The notes: generated by a model from the letters alone, not told the origin. Numbered from the stretch's first letter, positions 47,615 through 58,414 are shown. The stretch: 64,000 nucleotides of DNA from Monarcha castaneiventris obscurior (GCA_026261815.1 JAMPIT010000493.1:9937501-10001500); one strand, 5' to 3'. Numbers and translations: made by a program.

Positions 47615-48381
47615 GGCAGTCCCAGGGCCCCCCCACGCCCCCCACCACCCCCAAGACGGACCCTCAGCCGGGCAAGCAGGACCTGAAGCGGGAGGGCCGC
47701 GCTCTGGGCGAGGGCGGCCGGCAGCCGCCGCACATCGATTTCCGCGACGTGGACATCGGCGAGCTGAGCAGCGACGTCATCTCCAACATCGAAACCTTCG
47801 ACGTCAACGAGTTCGACCAGTACCTGCCTCCGAACGGGCACCCGGCCCAGCCCGGCCAGGTCACCTACACGGGCAGCTACGGCATCAGCGGCGCCGCGGG
47901 GACGCCGCCGGCCTCCGGCCACGTGTGGATGTCCAAGCAGCCTCCGGCAGCGCAGCCCCAAGCTCAGCTCCCGGCGCTGGGCACGGAGCAGCCCCCGCAG
48001 CCCCCACAACAGCAGCAGCAGCAGCAGCAGAGGACGCACATCAAGACGGAGCAGCTGAGCCCCAGCCACTACAGCGAGCAGCAGCAGCACTCCCCGCAGC
48101 AGCTGGGCTACGGCTCCTTCAACCTGCAGCACTACGGCTCGTCCTACCCCAGCATCAGCCGCGCTCAGTACGAGTACGGAGAGCACCAGGGCTCGGGTTC
48201 CTACTACAGCCACGCTGCGAGCCAGGGCAGCGGCCTCTACTCCACCTTCAGCTACATGAGCCCCTCGCAGCGCCCCATGTACACCCCGATCGCGGACACG
48301 GCGGGGGTCCCCTCCATCCCCCAGACCCACAGCCCGCAGCACTGGGAGCAGCCCGTGTACACGCAGCTCACCCGGCCCTAA
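47615..48381 (+). CDS. SOX9: SOX9 coding exon 3 (transactivation domains, stop)
   Basis: Exon 3 follows a CCTCCCCCAG acceptor and ends with TAA at 48379-48381. It encodes residues 229-483. Visible parts are the phosphodegron-like PPTPPTTPK (T236 and T240, the FBXW7 site known in mammals), the central transactivation segment with [19 protein letters not shown] and EFDQYL (294-299), a proline/glutamine segment with an uninterrupted run of eight Gln (360-367, bases 48007-48030), the SUMO consensus IKTE (K372), and the C-terminal transactivation domain ending [13 protein letters not shown]. The protein is 483 residues, against 509 in human and 494 in chicken as I recall them. The shortening lies in the P/Q/A-rich stretch and just after NGHP (around 305). 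The C-terminal domain is well conserved but carries bird-like changes ([16 protein letters not shown]). Confidence 0.97.
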
Positions 48382-50420
48382 AGGCGGCGGGCAACGCCAG
48401 GGGGAGAGAGAGAGAAAAGGCGAGGGGAAAAAAAAAGCATTAAAAAAAAAAAAATTTTCAAAATTGAGAAAAGCAGCGAGAATGAGTTGTCGCAGACTGG
48501 TTCCGTGTTTGAAATTGAAATTATAACTCAAAAAGACGCTCAAGTGGAAGCTGGCGGGGGAGGGGGAGAGAGCGCCTCGGGCTTTCTGCACTACAGCGTC
48601 CTCCAGGACCCGCTCCCAGCCCCAAAAGTGGGGACAGACTTGCCAAGGACTGGACTTGAACTCTGCTTCTTTCAGCGTGGAGAGGAGATTTCCACCCGGT
48701 CTGCCCAGCTGGCTCCTTCTCGGGACTTTTGTAATGATTTTTTTTTTTTTTTTTTTTTTAGCAGTCGTTAAAAGAAAGACAAAAAAAACACAAATGGAAA
48801 AAGAAGAAGGAAAAAAAAAAAAGGGGGGGTAAAAGAGAAAACTCGGAGTCCTCTGTGAGGAATATTCTCTATTTTAAATATTTTTAGTATGTACTGTGTA
48901 TGATTCGTTACCAATTTGAGGGGATTTATACCTATTTTTTAGAGATTTTTTTTAAAATGCTCTTATTTTTCCAACAGCTAAAAAGAAAAAAAAAATGACA
49001 CTTAGTGGAGCAGCCCTAGGTTTTCTTGCAGAGGTATTTTTGTATAGAGAAGTGTCCTTTTTTTTGCTCTAAAAATGAAACTAAACCAGCCTGCCCTGCC
49101 CTGGGAACCCAGATCTGGCACCAGGGGCAGGGACCAGCATGGGAGAGGCTTTATTTTTCTAACTCGTAGCAAAACCAGCCAGGAGGAGAACTTCACTTTA
49201 TTTTTTAATAACCTTGAGCCTTAAAAGAAAAACAAAAAAAGAGGAGAAAAAACAAAAAACCTCCATAAAGCAGCCCCAAAGTGCTGCTGAGAAGCCTTAA
49301 AGCAGCCCCGAGATAATCACTGGCCCCGGGCTGGGGGCTGAGCCCGACCCCTCCGGGCCCCCCCCACCCAGCCAGGGGCTCCTCTCTGCCTGGGGGCACC
49401 TCACAGACCCTTTAAATTATTTATTTGGGGGAGAAGAGCAGCTTTGAATCACCATTTCCCTCGGGTTTTTGTTGTCTGAATCTCCCTTCGAAGTCCTTTC
49501 AGGAGCATTGGCGGGAGCATGATTTGGAAGGTGGCCGTGCCTGTTAAATTATGGTCTGAAACTGTAACCAGTCCTTTATTTATCTCTTTAATTCCTTTTG
49601 GTTGTTGTTATTATTATTATTATTATTCTTTTTTTTGTTTGTTTATTTTTTTGGAATCTGTGTCCTGGGTTTGTACAAACTTTGTGCTCTTCCTTTTTTT
49701 TTTGTTGGTTTTTTTTTCTTTTGGTTGGGTTTTTTTTGTTTTTGTTGTTGTTGTTGTTGTCGTTGTTGTTTTTCTTTTGCCTTCGAGGAGAAACTGGAAG
49801 AGGAGACGACAAAAAAAAAAAAAAAAAAGAAAGAAAAAAGAGAAATGAGATTTGTACAAACTAAAGATTGCAAATGTAGCGGATCACTGAATCATTTGCC
49901 TTGTTTCCTGCCTCAGCTCTCTGGGACACACGAGCCCCACACCCCACCCCTGCCTCAGGGGTGGCACCGTTTTAGCCTTCAACCCCCCCAAAAACTGCCC
50001 GGGAGAGCTGGGGGGGGGACACTGATTTTGGTGAAGCTGTGGCTGAACAGTTAAGGATTGCTTTTTAAAAAAGACAGCAGACTTTTTTTTATTTAAAAAA
50101 AAAATGATATATTTGTTAACTTTTTTTTTTTTTTTTAGGGATTCGGTAGGAGTTAAAAAACAAAAAATCTTAAAGCACTCTTATAATATGGCATCTTTCT
50201 ATTTTCTGTATAAAAGCAGATCTTTTTAAAGTATTTCTGTAACTTAAAAGACCTGTCCTTTAAATCATATTTTGTCTTTAGGTAAGTTCGGTTTGGTTTT
50301 GGTTGCAAGATTCTTCTCTTTGTGAAACTTACCTTATTTTTTTTGTTGTTGTTTTGGTTTGGTTTTTTTTTTTTTTTTGTATATTATTGTTTGCAATAAA
50401 TATACATTGTATTAAAAGTT
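48382..50420 (+). other. SOX9: SOX9 3' UTR
   Basis: About 2.0 kb between the stop codon and the polyadenylation site. The block at about 48866-48985 (ATTTTAAATATTTTTAGTAT onward to TTTTTCCAACAGCTAAA) closely resembles the human SOX9 3' UTR as I remember it, so it is probably conserved regulatory RNA sequence. Simple tracts include TTA repeats (49606-49627), GTT repeats (49742-49770) and many T runs. AU-rich ATTTA-type motifs occur near 49199 and 49417, which are commonly linked to mRNA turnover. Confidence 0.88.
50395..50400 (+). terminator. SOX9: SOX9 polyadenylation signal AATAAA
   Basis: Canonical AATAAA in the context TTGCAATAAATATACATTG, about 2 kb after the stop codon and matching where vertebrate SOX9 messages end. 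GC-rich repetitive DNA unlike the UTR follows from about 50425. Confidence 0.85.
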
Positions 50421-50445
50421 CCACCTGCCCCAGGTGTGGGATTTA

Positions 50446-50522
50446 TTAGCAGGGTTTATTTATGATGGGGGCTTGTTATCAGGGTTTATTATCAGGGCTT
50501 GTTATCAGGGTTTGTTATCAGC
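50446..50522. repeat. Short tandem repeat of TTATCAGGG words
   Basis: GGGTTTATT / GGGCTTGTTATCA words recur about five times directly after the SOX9 polyadenylation site. Confidence 0.8.
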
Positions 50523-50589
50523 CTCCAGGAAACACGGAATGCTGGAGCCCCAGGATGGCTTTGGCTTCGTGGCTCAGGGTTGGGGTGTC

Positions 50590-50745
50590 CCAGAAAAAGC
50601 AGAGCCAGGGAATAAATGGGGAATAAATGGGGTTGGAGAGGGACAAATCCAGCCGGGACAGGGCAGGGCGGGACCCCAAAGGGGCCCCCTGAGCTCTGGC
50701 TGCCCCCAAATCCCGCTGGCCCCGATCTCCCTGCGGTGTCTGCCC
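50590..50745. repeat. Segmental repeat copy 1 (pair with 51654-51762)
   Basis: GCAGAGCCAGGGAATAAATG, GTTGGAGAGGGACAAATCC and GGGGCCCCCTGAGCTCTGGC are shared in order with 51654-51762, same orientation. After CCCCAAATC this copy continues directly to CGGTGTCTGCCCC, whereas the other copy is interrupted by an inverted minisatellite. Confidence 0.85.
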
Positions 50746-50925
50746 CATTTTTGGGGGGTGCTTAGCACCAGGTGAGGAGAAAAGAGCCCCCCCCCAAGGG
50801 TTTGGGTTTTCAGGTAATCCTTAAAAAACTGCTGAAATCCCCCCAAAAACCCCAAATCTCCCAACAGCCAAGCAGGAGCTGTGTTATCCTCCCCCCCCCC
50901 CTCGCTGGGCGTTTGCATCCTCCTC

Positions 50926-51360
50926 TCCCACCCCTGAATTCCAAGGATTTGGAGCAAAACAGGTTCAGATTTTCATCCTCCTCTCCCACATCCCAAAACT
51001 TCAACAATTTGAAGTGAGCCAGGATCAGATTTTCATCCTCCTCTTCTACCCCAAACTCCAATAATTTGGAGCAAAGCAGGCTCAGATTTTCATCCTCCTC
51101 TCCCTTCTCCAAATTCCAGTGATTTGAAGCAGCCCAGGCTCAGATTTTCATCCTCATCTCCTTCCCCCAAACCCCAAAGATTTGGAGCAAACCAAACCCA
51201 GATTTTCATCCTCATCTCCCCCAAACCCCAAAGATTTGGGGCAAAACCGGCTCAGATTTTCATCACCTCCTTCCCCTAAACTCCAATGATTTGGAGCAAA
51301 CCAAACTCAAGATTTTCATCCTCATCTCCTTCCCCCAAACCCCAAAACTTTGGAGCAGCC
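50926..51360 (+). repeat. Minisatellite array 1 of a dispersed family (about 45-62-bp unit)
   Basis: About seven units, each with AATT/GATTTGGAGCAAA, then GCTCAGATTTTCATCCTC and a TCTCC(C)/CCCCAAACCCCAA part. The same units in nearly the same order appear at 56218-56602. Confidence 0.88.
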
Positions 51361-51653
51361 CAGCAGGACCCGTGTCCCCCTGAGGGCTCGATGTCCCCTG
51401 TCCCCCCAAGGAAGGAACGACCCCCCCTGGCTCAGGCCAGCATTGATTTTTCCAATTAACCCCATCCCAAATTAATCCCTGCTCCAGCCCTGCCCCTCTG
51501 GAGCGGCTCAGGCTGGGTTTTGTTTTCCCCTCACTGCTCGCTGGGGACACAAATCTGTCCACGACATTCCCTCCAAGGCTTCCACCTGGGAAAACTTCTG
51601 GGAAAGTGTCCAAATTTGTCCCAAATTCCCCCCTGGAGCCGCAGCTGGACCCG

Positions 51654-51762
51654 GAGAAAGCAGGGCCAGGGAATAAATGAGGTTGGAGAGGGACAAATCC
51701 CGACTGGACAGGGCAGGGTCTGACCCCAAAAGGGCCCCCTGAGCTCCGGCTGTCCCCAGATC
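51654..51762. repeat. Segmental repeat copy 2
   Basis: Copy of the 50590 block (GCAGGGCCAGGGAATAAATG, GGTTGGAGAGGGACAAATCC, AGGGCCCCCTGAGCTCCGGC). The match to copy 1 resumes near 51955 (CTCTGGTGTCTGCTCC) after the inverted array. Confidence 0.83.
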
Positions 51763-51940
51763 TTTGGGGTTTGGGGCAAGGAGGTGATGAAAATCCGAGC
51801 CGATTTTGCTCCAAATTTTTGGGGTTTGGGGCAAGGAGGTGATGAAAATCTGAGCCAATTTTGCTCCAAATCATTGGAGTTTGGGGCAAGGAGATGAGGA
51901 TGAAAATCTGAGCCTGGATTGCTTCAAATCACTGAAATTT
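51762..51940 (-). repeat. Minisatellite array 2, inverted
   Basis: Reverse complement of the 50926 family: GGGGCAAGGAGGTGATGAAA, then ATCTGAGCCAATTTTGCTCC and AAATCATTGGAGTTTGG, about three units. It interrupts the second copy of the segmental repeat. Confidence 0.88.
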
Positions 51941-51954
51941 TAAGCGATCCTCTC

Positions 51955-52989
51955 TCCCTCTGGTGTCTGCTCCGACCTGCCCGATTCGGTTCCAGGAGTC
52001 AGGAGGAGATTTTTATTCCCCCTGGAATATTTTCCCGGCTGGAAAGGCCCCCTCTGATCCCATCCGGAGCCGGGGCCAGCGCCCTGCAGCCCCAGAGCTC
52101 CCGGAGCTCCCGGCCACGCCACAAACCCTCCACACCTCCGCAAAGTCTTTCACGCTTCAGCCAGGTACCTGCAGGGACTCATTAACTCCGAGCACTAATT
52201 GGGGTCAGTGTCACTCTGCTGGGCCACGTGGGAACACTTTGATCCCAGAAATTCCTCCTCGGCGCTCTCCCCTGCCCCGCTCGGACTTTGCCCGCCGCAA
52301 GTTTTGGCCCGGCCGCTTTTTGGGATAAAAGAACAACCGCGGCTCCTGGTTTTATGGGGGAGGAAGGAGCTCCAGGGAGAGCTCGGTGGGGCCACGGCGC
52401 TGCCGAGAGCGGCCACGAACAACTCCGTGAAGCAGAAAATGTCCTGGCAGCGCTCGTGCGGGTGGGATGGGCTGGAAAACGGCCCAAAATTGGGACATTG
52501 CCGGACCCTGCAGGGGTCTGGGCCAGGAGGGACCTTCCTCATCCCACCCCAGCAGCGCTGGGAGCGGGGCCGCGATTCCTGCAGGATCCCAGCGGCTCCC
52601 AGGGCCATTTCTGGCTTTCACCTCCCTCTGTTCCCCCTTTTCCAGAGCCGGGGCAGCATCCCGGGGATCTGTTCCTCGCAGGAACCCCAGGAGCAAAGCT
52701 CCTGCCCCAGCCTGGCCCTGCCGCTGCCGCTCTGTTTGCTCTGGGTGTGGGCTCGGAAGTTTTTGGGCTCGGCTCAGCAAAGCCGAGCTGGGCACGGGGC
52801 AGCTCCGGCCTCCTCCTGCCCGGGGCACAGCCAGGGAGGGGAAATCGCTGGAAAAGGGCGCAGCTCGGGGCAGCCGGAGCTCGAAAGCAGAGCAGGAGGG
52901 GCGGGGAGGGGAATGGCGAGCGGAGGGAACTCTGACAATGCTGCAGGGCAGGTTTGATCAGGGCGGGTGCGGGGCTGCGAGGCTGCGGG
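51955..52989. other. Intergenic, no gene recognised
   Basis: GC-rich DNA with long chance open frames on both strands, including a 561-codon - frame over 52539-54224 that runs through the 43/49-bp array. No domain or splice structure supports coding. Confidence 0.5.
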
Positions 52990-53275
52990 GTGGGGGGTAC
53001 CGACAGAGCCCCGATTCCTGCAGAAACTCGGGATGGGGGGCACCGACAGAGCCCCGATTCCTGCAGAAACTCGGGATGGGGGGCACCGACAGAGCCCCGA
53101 TTCCTGCAGAAAGTCGGGATGGGGCTGGGGGGCACCGACAGAGCCCCCGGTTCCTGCAGAAAGTCGGGATGGGGGGCACGGGCAGAGCCCCGATTCCTGC
53201 AGAAAGTCGGGATGGGGCTGGGGGGCACCGACAGAGCCCCGGTTCCTGCAGAAAGTCGGGATGGGGCTGGGCAGA
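52990..53275. repeat. 43/49-bp minisatellite, 6 copies
   Basis: ACCGACAGAGCCCC then GATTCCTGCAGAAA recurs at 52999, 53042, 53085, 53134, 53178 (ACGGGC variant) and 53227. The 49-base units carry an extra GGGGCT. Confidence 0.92.
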
Positions 53276-54293
53276 GCGAGGCTGAGCCCTGGCTCCTCGC
53301 CCTTGGGCAGTACCGGGAGGAGCTGGAGTTTGGTTTTTTGGGGTTTTTTTTTATCGATTCTGCGGAAAACGAGCGCTGATAAAAGCAAATATAAGCCGGA
53401 GAAAGTTTCCGCGGAGCAGCCCCGCTCCCCGGGACATCCCGGCTTTCCAGGCTCGGTGTCAGCTCATCCCTCCGGGAGCTGCGATTTGCGTTTCCTCGGG
53501 CGGCTGCCGGTGCTGGCACCGCGCTGGAGCCGGGGCTGTGTCCCGGAGAGGCCGCAGCATCCCGGGCTGGGCTCGGGAAGGGCCGGGAATGCGGCACCGC
53601 GGAGCCCAGGAGGAGCCGGGCTCTCCCTGTGCCCTCCTCGGGGCCATTCCGGCGGCCAAGGTGGGGTTTTCTAAAGAAAAGGGAGAGCGCAGTTGGGGTT
53701 TGTTTCCCTCGGGATCCCCTGATCCCTGATTCCGGCAGGGAATTGCGGCCCCCCGGGAGAGGGGTTTGGGAAAGGGGGATGAACACAAACCCCTTTCTCT
53801 GCAAAATGGGGTTAAAACGCTTGGATTCGATGCTGCAAAAATGGGAAAAGTGGGGAGAGGGGAGAACTTGGAGACACAGGGAGCGAACGGGTCCAAGGAA
53901 TGAGAGAAGGTACAAAAAATAAACCCCGAAGCAGCTCAAGCACAACGTCCTGCTTTTGTCCGGCTGGGAATGGGGATGGAGATGGGATTGGGAGAGCTCG
54001 TGCTGGGGAAGCGGCCGCCAGGGAGGCTCCGGGCACGGCACAGGGCACAGGGCACAGGGCACAGGGACCGTGCTGGCCCCGGGCCACCCCCGGCTGGCAC
54101 CCAGCACACCCCGATCCCGCACCCACAGCGGGAGGGAGGGGAGGAAAAGGCTCCCCCAGATCCCTCCCGCTCTCCCCTCCAGTGCGGAACGAACCCCTCT
54201 GGAGCAGGGAGGGGTCATCCCCATCGGCTGCCCTCACAGCAAGCCCCAAGCCATCCCAGAGATCCCAAAATTTCCAGGATTCACTATCCAGTA

Positions 54294-54480
54294 CCCCAAT
54301 CTGAGGGGAAAATCCCCATGGGGATCTGCCCCCTGCAGGGTCCGGATCCATCACCCAGCATCCCAATTTCAAGGCAAAAAACCCCTGCAGGATCCAGATC
54401 CACCACCCAACATCCCAATTTCAGGGGAAAACCCCATGAGGATCTGCCCCCTGCGGAATCCAGATCCATCATCCCATTTC
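54294..54480. repeat. Degenerate tandem repeat, about 3 units
   Basis: ATCCCAATTTCA(A)GG, GATCTGCCCCCTGC and CCAGATCCA(T/C)CA words recur three times with variable spacing. Confidence 0.75.
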
Positions 54481-54584
54481 CCGAACTCGACCCCATCCCC
54501 ACTCCGGAGTTTCTCAGAGCTGGAAAGGGTCAAACCCTCATTTCCCAAGGTGACAGCTCACACGAGGTCCCCCAGCCCAGCACA

Positions 54585-54880
54585 GGTAGGACAGAGGTTC
54601 TGTCCCCTCCCAGATGTGTCAGAGAGAGAAAAAAAAGCAGTTTTCCATCTGATTTCGCTGCTGCCAGCGTGGGGATTAATTACACACCTCGTCTGGGCAG
54701 AGCCCAGCTATCACCACGCAGAGTCTCGCTCCATAAATTTTCAGCTGCTAATAATAAGGCTGGACAGGAGTTTTAAAGCTTCAGTAGACACTTTACAATT
54801 AACCTACTCCTGTCAGCTGGAAAATCACCTTCAAATGGGATTCCAGTTCACGTCTGACTCGCTTGGAGTGAGGGTTTCAC
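54585..54880. promoter_or_regulatory. Candidate downstream enhancer, about 9.4 kb after SOX9 start
   Basis: Unique AT-richer block: GGGATTAATTACACACCTCG, CTCCATAAATTTTCAGCTGC, TAATAATAAGGCTGGAC, GACACTTTACAATTAACC. It stands out against the GC-rich minisatellite DNA on either side. Confidence 0.38.
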
Positions 54881-55429
54881 TTTCTGAGAGTGAGGAGCTG
54901 CTCTGGAAACGCAGGGAAGGCACCGAGCAGAGCCAGGGCAAGGCCCCGGGGGCAGATTCAGCTCAGAGCTGACCTGAATTTCTCCCAACGTCGGGGCAGA
55001 TTTCACTGCCAGGAGGCTGCCAGCCCAGCCCTTGGAAGCTGGGAAGCAGCTCCATGAGCTCAGAAGTTTTCCAGGCTCATCCCGGGCAAGTTTTGATCAA
55101 GGAGACAAAACCCACCTTGGATTTAACAGCGGAGGGAGAGGATTTTGTGGATTTTGAAGCCCCGAAGTACCAGAGGTGCCCAAGGAAGGACAAGCACAGA
55201 GCACAGATCACGGATCACACCCTCCTCGCCAGCCCCGTTGCTTCCTGGTTCTCCAGGGGTTTTTTCCAAGCTGGGAGGTGAATTCCATCAGTTGGAGCCA
55301 CCATCCCAGAGGTCACCTCCCAGCCAAGCCGGGGATGCACCGGAGCTCAGGATGTCCCACACCTCTGCTCCCTCTTTTAGCAGCTCACAACTTTTAAAGA
55401 TAAAAACCATCCTAAAATGACATTATGGA

Positions 55430-55598
55430 CTTTCACTGCCAGGGTGGGGAGGCTCTGGAATAGAATTCCCAGAGGAGCAGGGGCTGCCCCATCCCTGGAA
55501 GTGACTGGGATAGGGGAAGGGGTCCCTGCCCATGGCAGGGGTGGGAATGGATGGGATTTAAGGTCCCTTCCCACCCAAACCATCGCACGATTCCATCC
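55430..55598 (+). mobile_element. CR1 LINE 3'-end fragment
   Basis: GTGGGGAGGCTCTGGAATAG, GGGGCTGCCCCATCCCTGGA, GTCCCTGCCCATGGCAGGGG and AAGGTCCCTTCCCACCCAAA, then a CGATTCCATC end, is the standard CR1 3' terminus in + orientation. Confidence 0.85.
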
Positions 55599-55719
55599 AG
55601 GGAAGCTTTGGGATCCAAACCAACCCTCGTGAAGCCTCCAACCCCACAGGTTTGTCCCTTTGGAGCTTCCCAAAGTCCCCCCCCTCCCCCCGAAACACCT
55701 TTGAAAAGCCCCAAAAAAC

Positions 55720-56080
55720 GAATGACATCAGCGATGAAGGGCGGGCAGGGGGGAGCGCGGAGCCGCCCAGTCATTTTCCTTGATTAAAAGGCAAATTTTA
55801 TTCCCGGAGAAACTTGGAAGCAAATGTGGCGTTGCCATGGTTTCCCAGGCGCTGGCTGGAAATGACAATATTAGCAGGGTGACCTGGTAATTAGAAACTG
55901 TGCCCCCAGGTCAGGCTGCGGAGAAAATAAAGAGAGATTAGGGCGTGCTAAAGACGCGGGATAAAGCTGCGGGCTCCTGCGCTCCCCACCTTTTATAAGC
56001 GGCCCATTTAAATGCAGATTATGACTTTCCACCTGGGGCTGCTAATCTGTCTCACAGCCAGATCAAACAATGAGCCAGCG
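55720..56080. promoter_or_regulatory. Candidate downstream enhancer with RFX-type half site
   Basis: Unique block with GTTGCCATGG at 55831-55840, CTTGATTAAAAGGCAAATTT, GACAATATTAGCAGGGTGAC, GGTAATTAGAAACTG and CCATTTAAATGCAGATTATG. GTTGCCATGG is the exact reverse complement of the word in the 19.3-kb candidate. Confidence 0.38.
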
Positions 56081-56217
56081 CTCCGCACTGTGGGGCCGGG
56101 CTGTGCCGGGGCTCGGGGCTGCCGTCGGGGCCCTCGCGGTGCCCCCTGTCCCCCCTTTTCTCAGGGAACAACGCGGAGGTTTGGGGTCGCAGGTGTTTGT
56201 TTGTGAGCGTTGGGTGT

Positions 56218-56602
56218 TGTTACGTCCTCCTCTCCCCACCCCTGGATTCCAAGGATTTGGAGCAGAACGGGTTCAGGTTTTCATCCTCCTCTCCCATACC
56301 CTCAAAACTTCAATGATTTGGAGTGAACCACGCTCAGATTTTCATCCTCCTCTTCCACCACAAACGCCAATAATTCGGAGCAAAGCAGGCTCAGGTTTTC
56401 ATCCTCCTTTCTCCAAATTCCAGTGATTTGAAGCAGCCCAGGCTCAGATTTTCATCCTCATCTCCTTCCCCCAAACCCCAAAGATTTGGAGCAAAACCGG
56501 CTCAGATTTTCATCACCTCCTTCCCCTAAACTCCAATGATTTGGAGCAAACCAAGCTCAGATTTTCACCCTCATCTTCCTCCAAACTCCAATGATTTGGA
56601 GC
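56218..56602 (+). repeat. Minisatellite array 3, direct copy of array 1
   Basis: About six units matching 50926-51300 nearly unit for unit, for example CCAGTGATTTGAAGCAGCCC in both. The two arrays lie 5.3 kb apart in the same orientation. Confidence 0.88.
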
Positions 56603-56830
56603 CACCTCCCTGGGCAGTTCCAGTGCCTGACCACTCTTTGCACACAGAAATTCCTCCTGATGTCCAACCTGGACCTCATCTGGTGGAGCTTGAGACTATT
56701 TCCATTGGTCCTGTCATTCCCTGGGAGCAGATCCCGACTCCCCCTGGCTGCCCCCTCCTGTCAGGGACTTATGCAGAGCCAGAAATTCCCCCCTGAGCCT
56801 CCTTTCCTCCAGCTGCTCCTCAAGAAATGC
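56603..56830 (-). mobile_element. CR1 LINE fragment
   Basis: TTCCAGTGCCTGACCACTCT, AATTCCTCCTGATGTCCAAC, TCATTCCCTGGGAGCAGATC and CCCCTCCTGTCAGGGACTTA follow the reverse-oriented CR1 order. It begins directly where minisatellite array 3 ends. Confidence 0.85.
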
Positions 56831-58079
56831 CCAAGGAATCCTCCCCCGGCAGCCCAAGCCTGGCCCATCCCTGCCACCCTCAGCAGGACGTTGTTAACCC
56901 ATGGAAAAAGCTCGGGAAAAGCATCCAAGGTGTTTCCAGCTCTGTTTTCCCCGGTGGCTGCTGCTCCTGCTGGATTGTCGTCACCCAGAAAGGAACGACC
57001 CCGAGTGAACCAGCAGCGGGTTAAAACCCATCCCGTTTCCAGGGGTAATTCCTGTGTCAGGAAAGCCGAGAGGGAAAGGTTTGAGCTCCTCCGAGCTGCG
57101 CCTGGCCCTTGACTGCTCCTCACTTTCACTGAGAGCATTTCAGGAGCGCTAATCCCAGCCCGGCCCCGGCCCTGCAGGCATTTCCCACAGCCCGAGCCGG
57201 TGTCAGGAGCATCGGGAACCTCCCCCGGCTCCAAGGAGAGCGCCTGGAATTTTATCTGCTTTCCCAAAGGTGCCAAAGCCAAGGGCTCGAGGCCCAGCCT
57301 GTGACAGACCCCGGGGAAATGCGGGGTTTGGGTGCCACTCTCCCTTCCCGGGACGGATTTTGAGGTCTCTGTGGCTTTATGATCCTGGAATTCGGAGCTC
57401 AGGCAGCTCCATCCATCCAGTGTCAACCATTCCCCAGAATTCCTCAGTCATCCAGAGCCACCTCAGCCTTTCAAAGTGGGAGAGAAATCGGGAAAATTAT
57501 TCCCAGGAGACCTGGGAGGACACAGAGGAGGATGCTGCCTTCCTCTCCCTCACCCCAACCTTTGCAAAATGGCAAACGCGGGAAGGGAAAGCCGACGGGG
57601 AATCCCGGAAAAGAATCCAGAAACCCTTGGGAGGAGCAGCCTCTGGATGCAGCGGGCCAAACCCTCCATTCCCAGCTGCCTTTTTTTGGTGATAAAGCAG
57701 GGATTGTTCCTTGGAGCAATCCTGGAGTCATAAAGGAAGACAAGCGAATGATGGAGGCACTGGGAACACGGGAAAAGCAAGGCTGGATCCCTTCCCCTGG
57801 CATCCAGGCAGAGCTGAACCCCTCCGTGCCTCAGTTTCCCCCCCATTTCAGCTCCCACTGCACCTCTCCTTTGTCGCCTGGAAATCCCAAACCCCATTTC
57901 TGCCCCATTTTATTGCCGCTCTCAGCCCTGAAGAGGCGATTTCGGTCACTTTATCCCTCACAGGCAGCACAGACACTGAGAAAAGACCCCCAAAAAAAGC
58001 CAAACCTGAGCCTTGCCAGGTTCACCCTCTCCTTGCCCAACCCCTGCGCTGCCTCCCGGCCCCGTTCCTCCTCCCTGCC
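56831..58079. other. Intergenic, no gene recognised
   Basis: GC-rich non-coding sequence. Possibly the far end of the adjoining CR1 copy extends to about 56930, too diverged to be certain. Confidence 0.45.
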
Positions 58080-58275
58080 CGAACTGTCATGGTTTATTTT
58101 GTTTGGGTGGATTTTCTTTCTCCTTCTCCCCCCTTTCCCGGCCGAGCAGACACTTTTCCCATGGAGATCCAGCGCGCCCCGGGCCCATTAGCATCCTCGT
58201 GCATAATTAGTGCCGCGGGCATTGTCATGCAAAGCAGCCTCGGATGACAACACTCGAGCCCGGACGACGCAGGAA
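58080..58275. promoter_or_regulatory. Candidate enhancer with SOX:POU composite site
   Basis: Contains CATTGTCATGCAAAG at 58220-58234. This has the layout of the SOX2:OCT4-type composite element, with the SOX half CATTGT directly followed by the octamer half ATGCAAA. Nearby are GCATAATTAG and CCCATTAGCATCC. It lies about 13 kb downstream of the SOX9 start. Confidence 0.42.
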
Positions 58276-58329
58276 CGCCGCGAGGAAGTTTCTCACACTG
58301 GGTTTAGTCCCAGGCAAAGCGGGTTTGGA

Positions 58330-58366
58330 GATTTTAAATTAATTAATTAATTAATTATTAATTAAT
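58330..58366. repeat. (TTAA)n short run
   Basis: TTAATTAATTAATTAATTA with a slight break, then TTAATTAATGG. Confidence 0.9.
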
Positions 58367-58414
58367 GGGTGCTTGGCTGCCCCGCATCCATCCCTCCATT
58401 CCCCCCTTTTCGTG

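Noticed and set aside
52539..54224. 561-codon open frame on the - strand
   Set aside because: GC-rich DNA and the 43/49-bp array explain it; there is no domain, splice pattern or codon signature.
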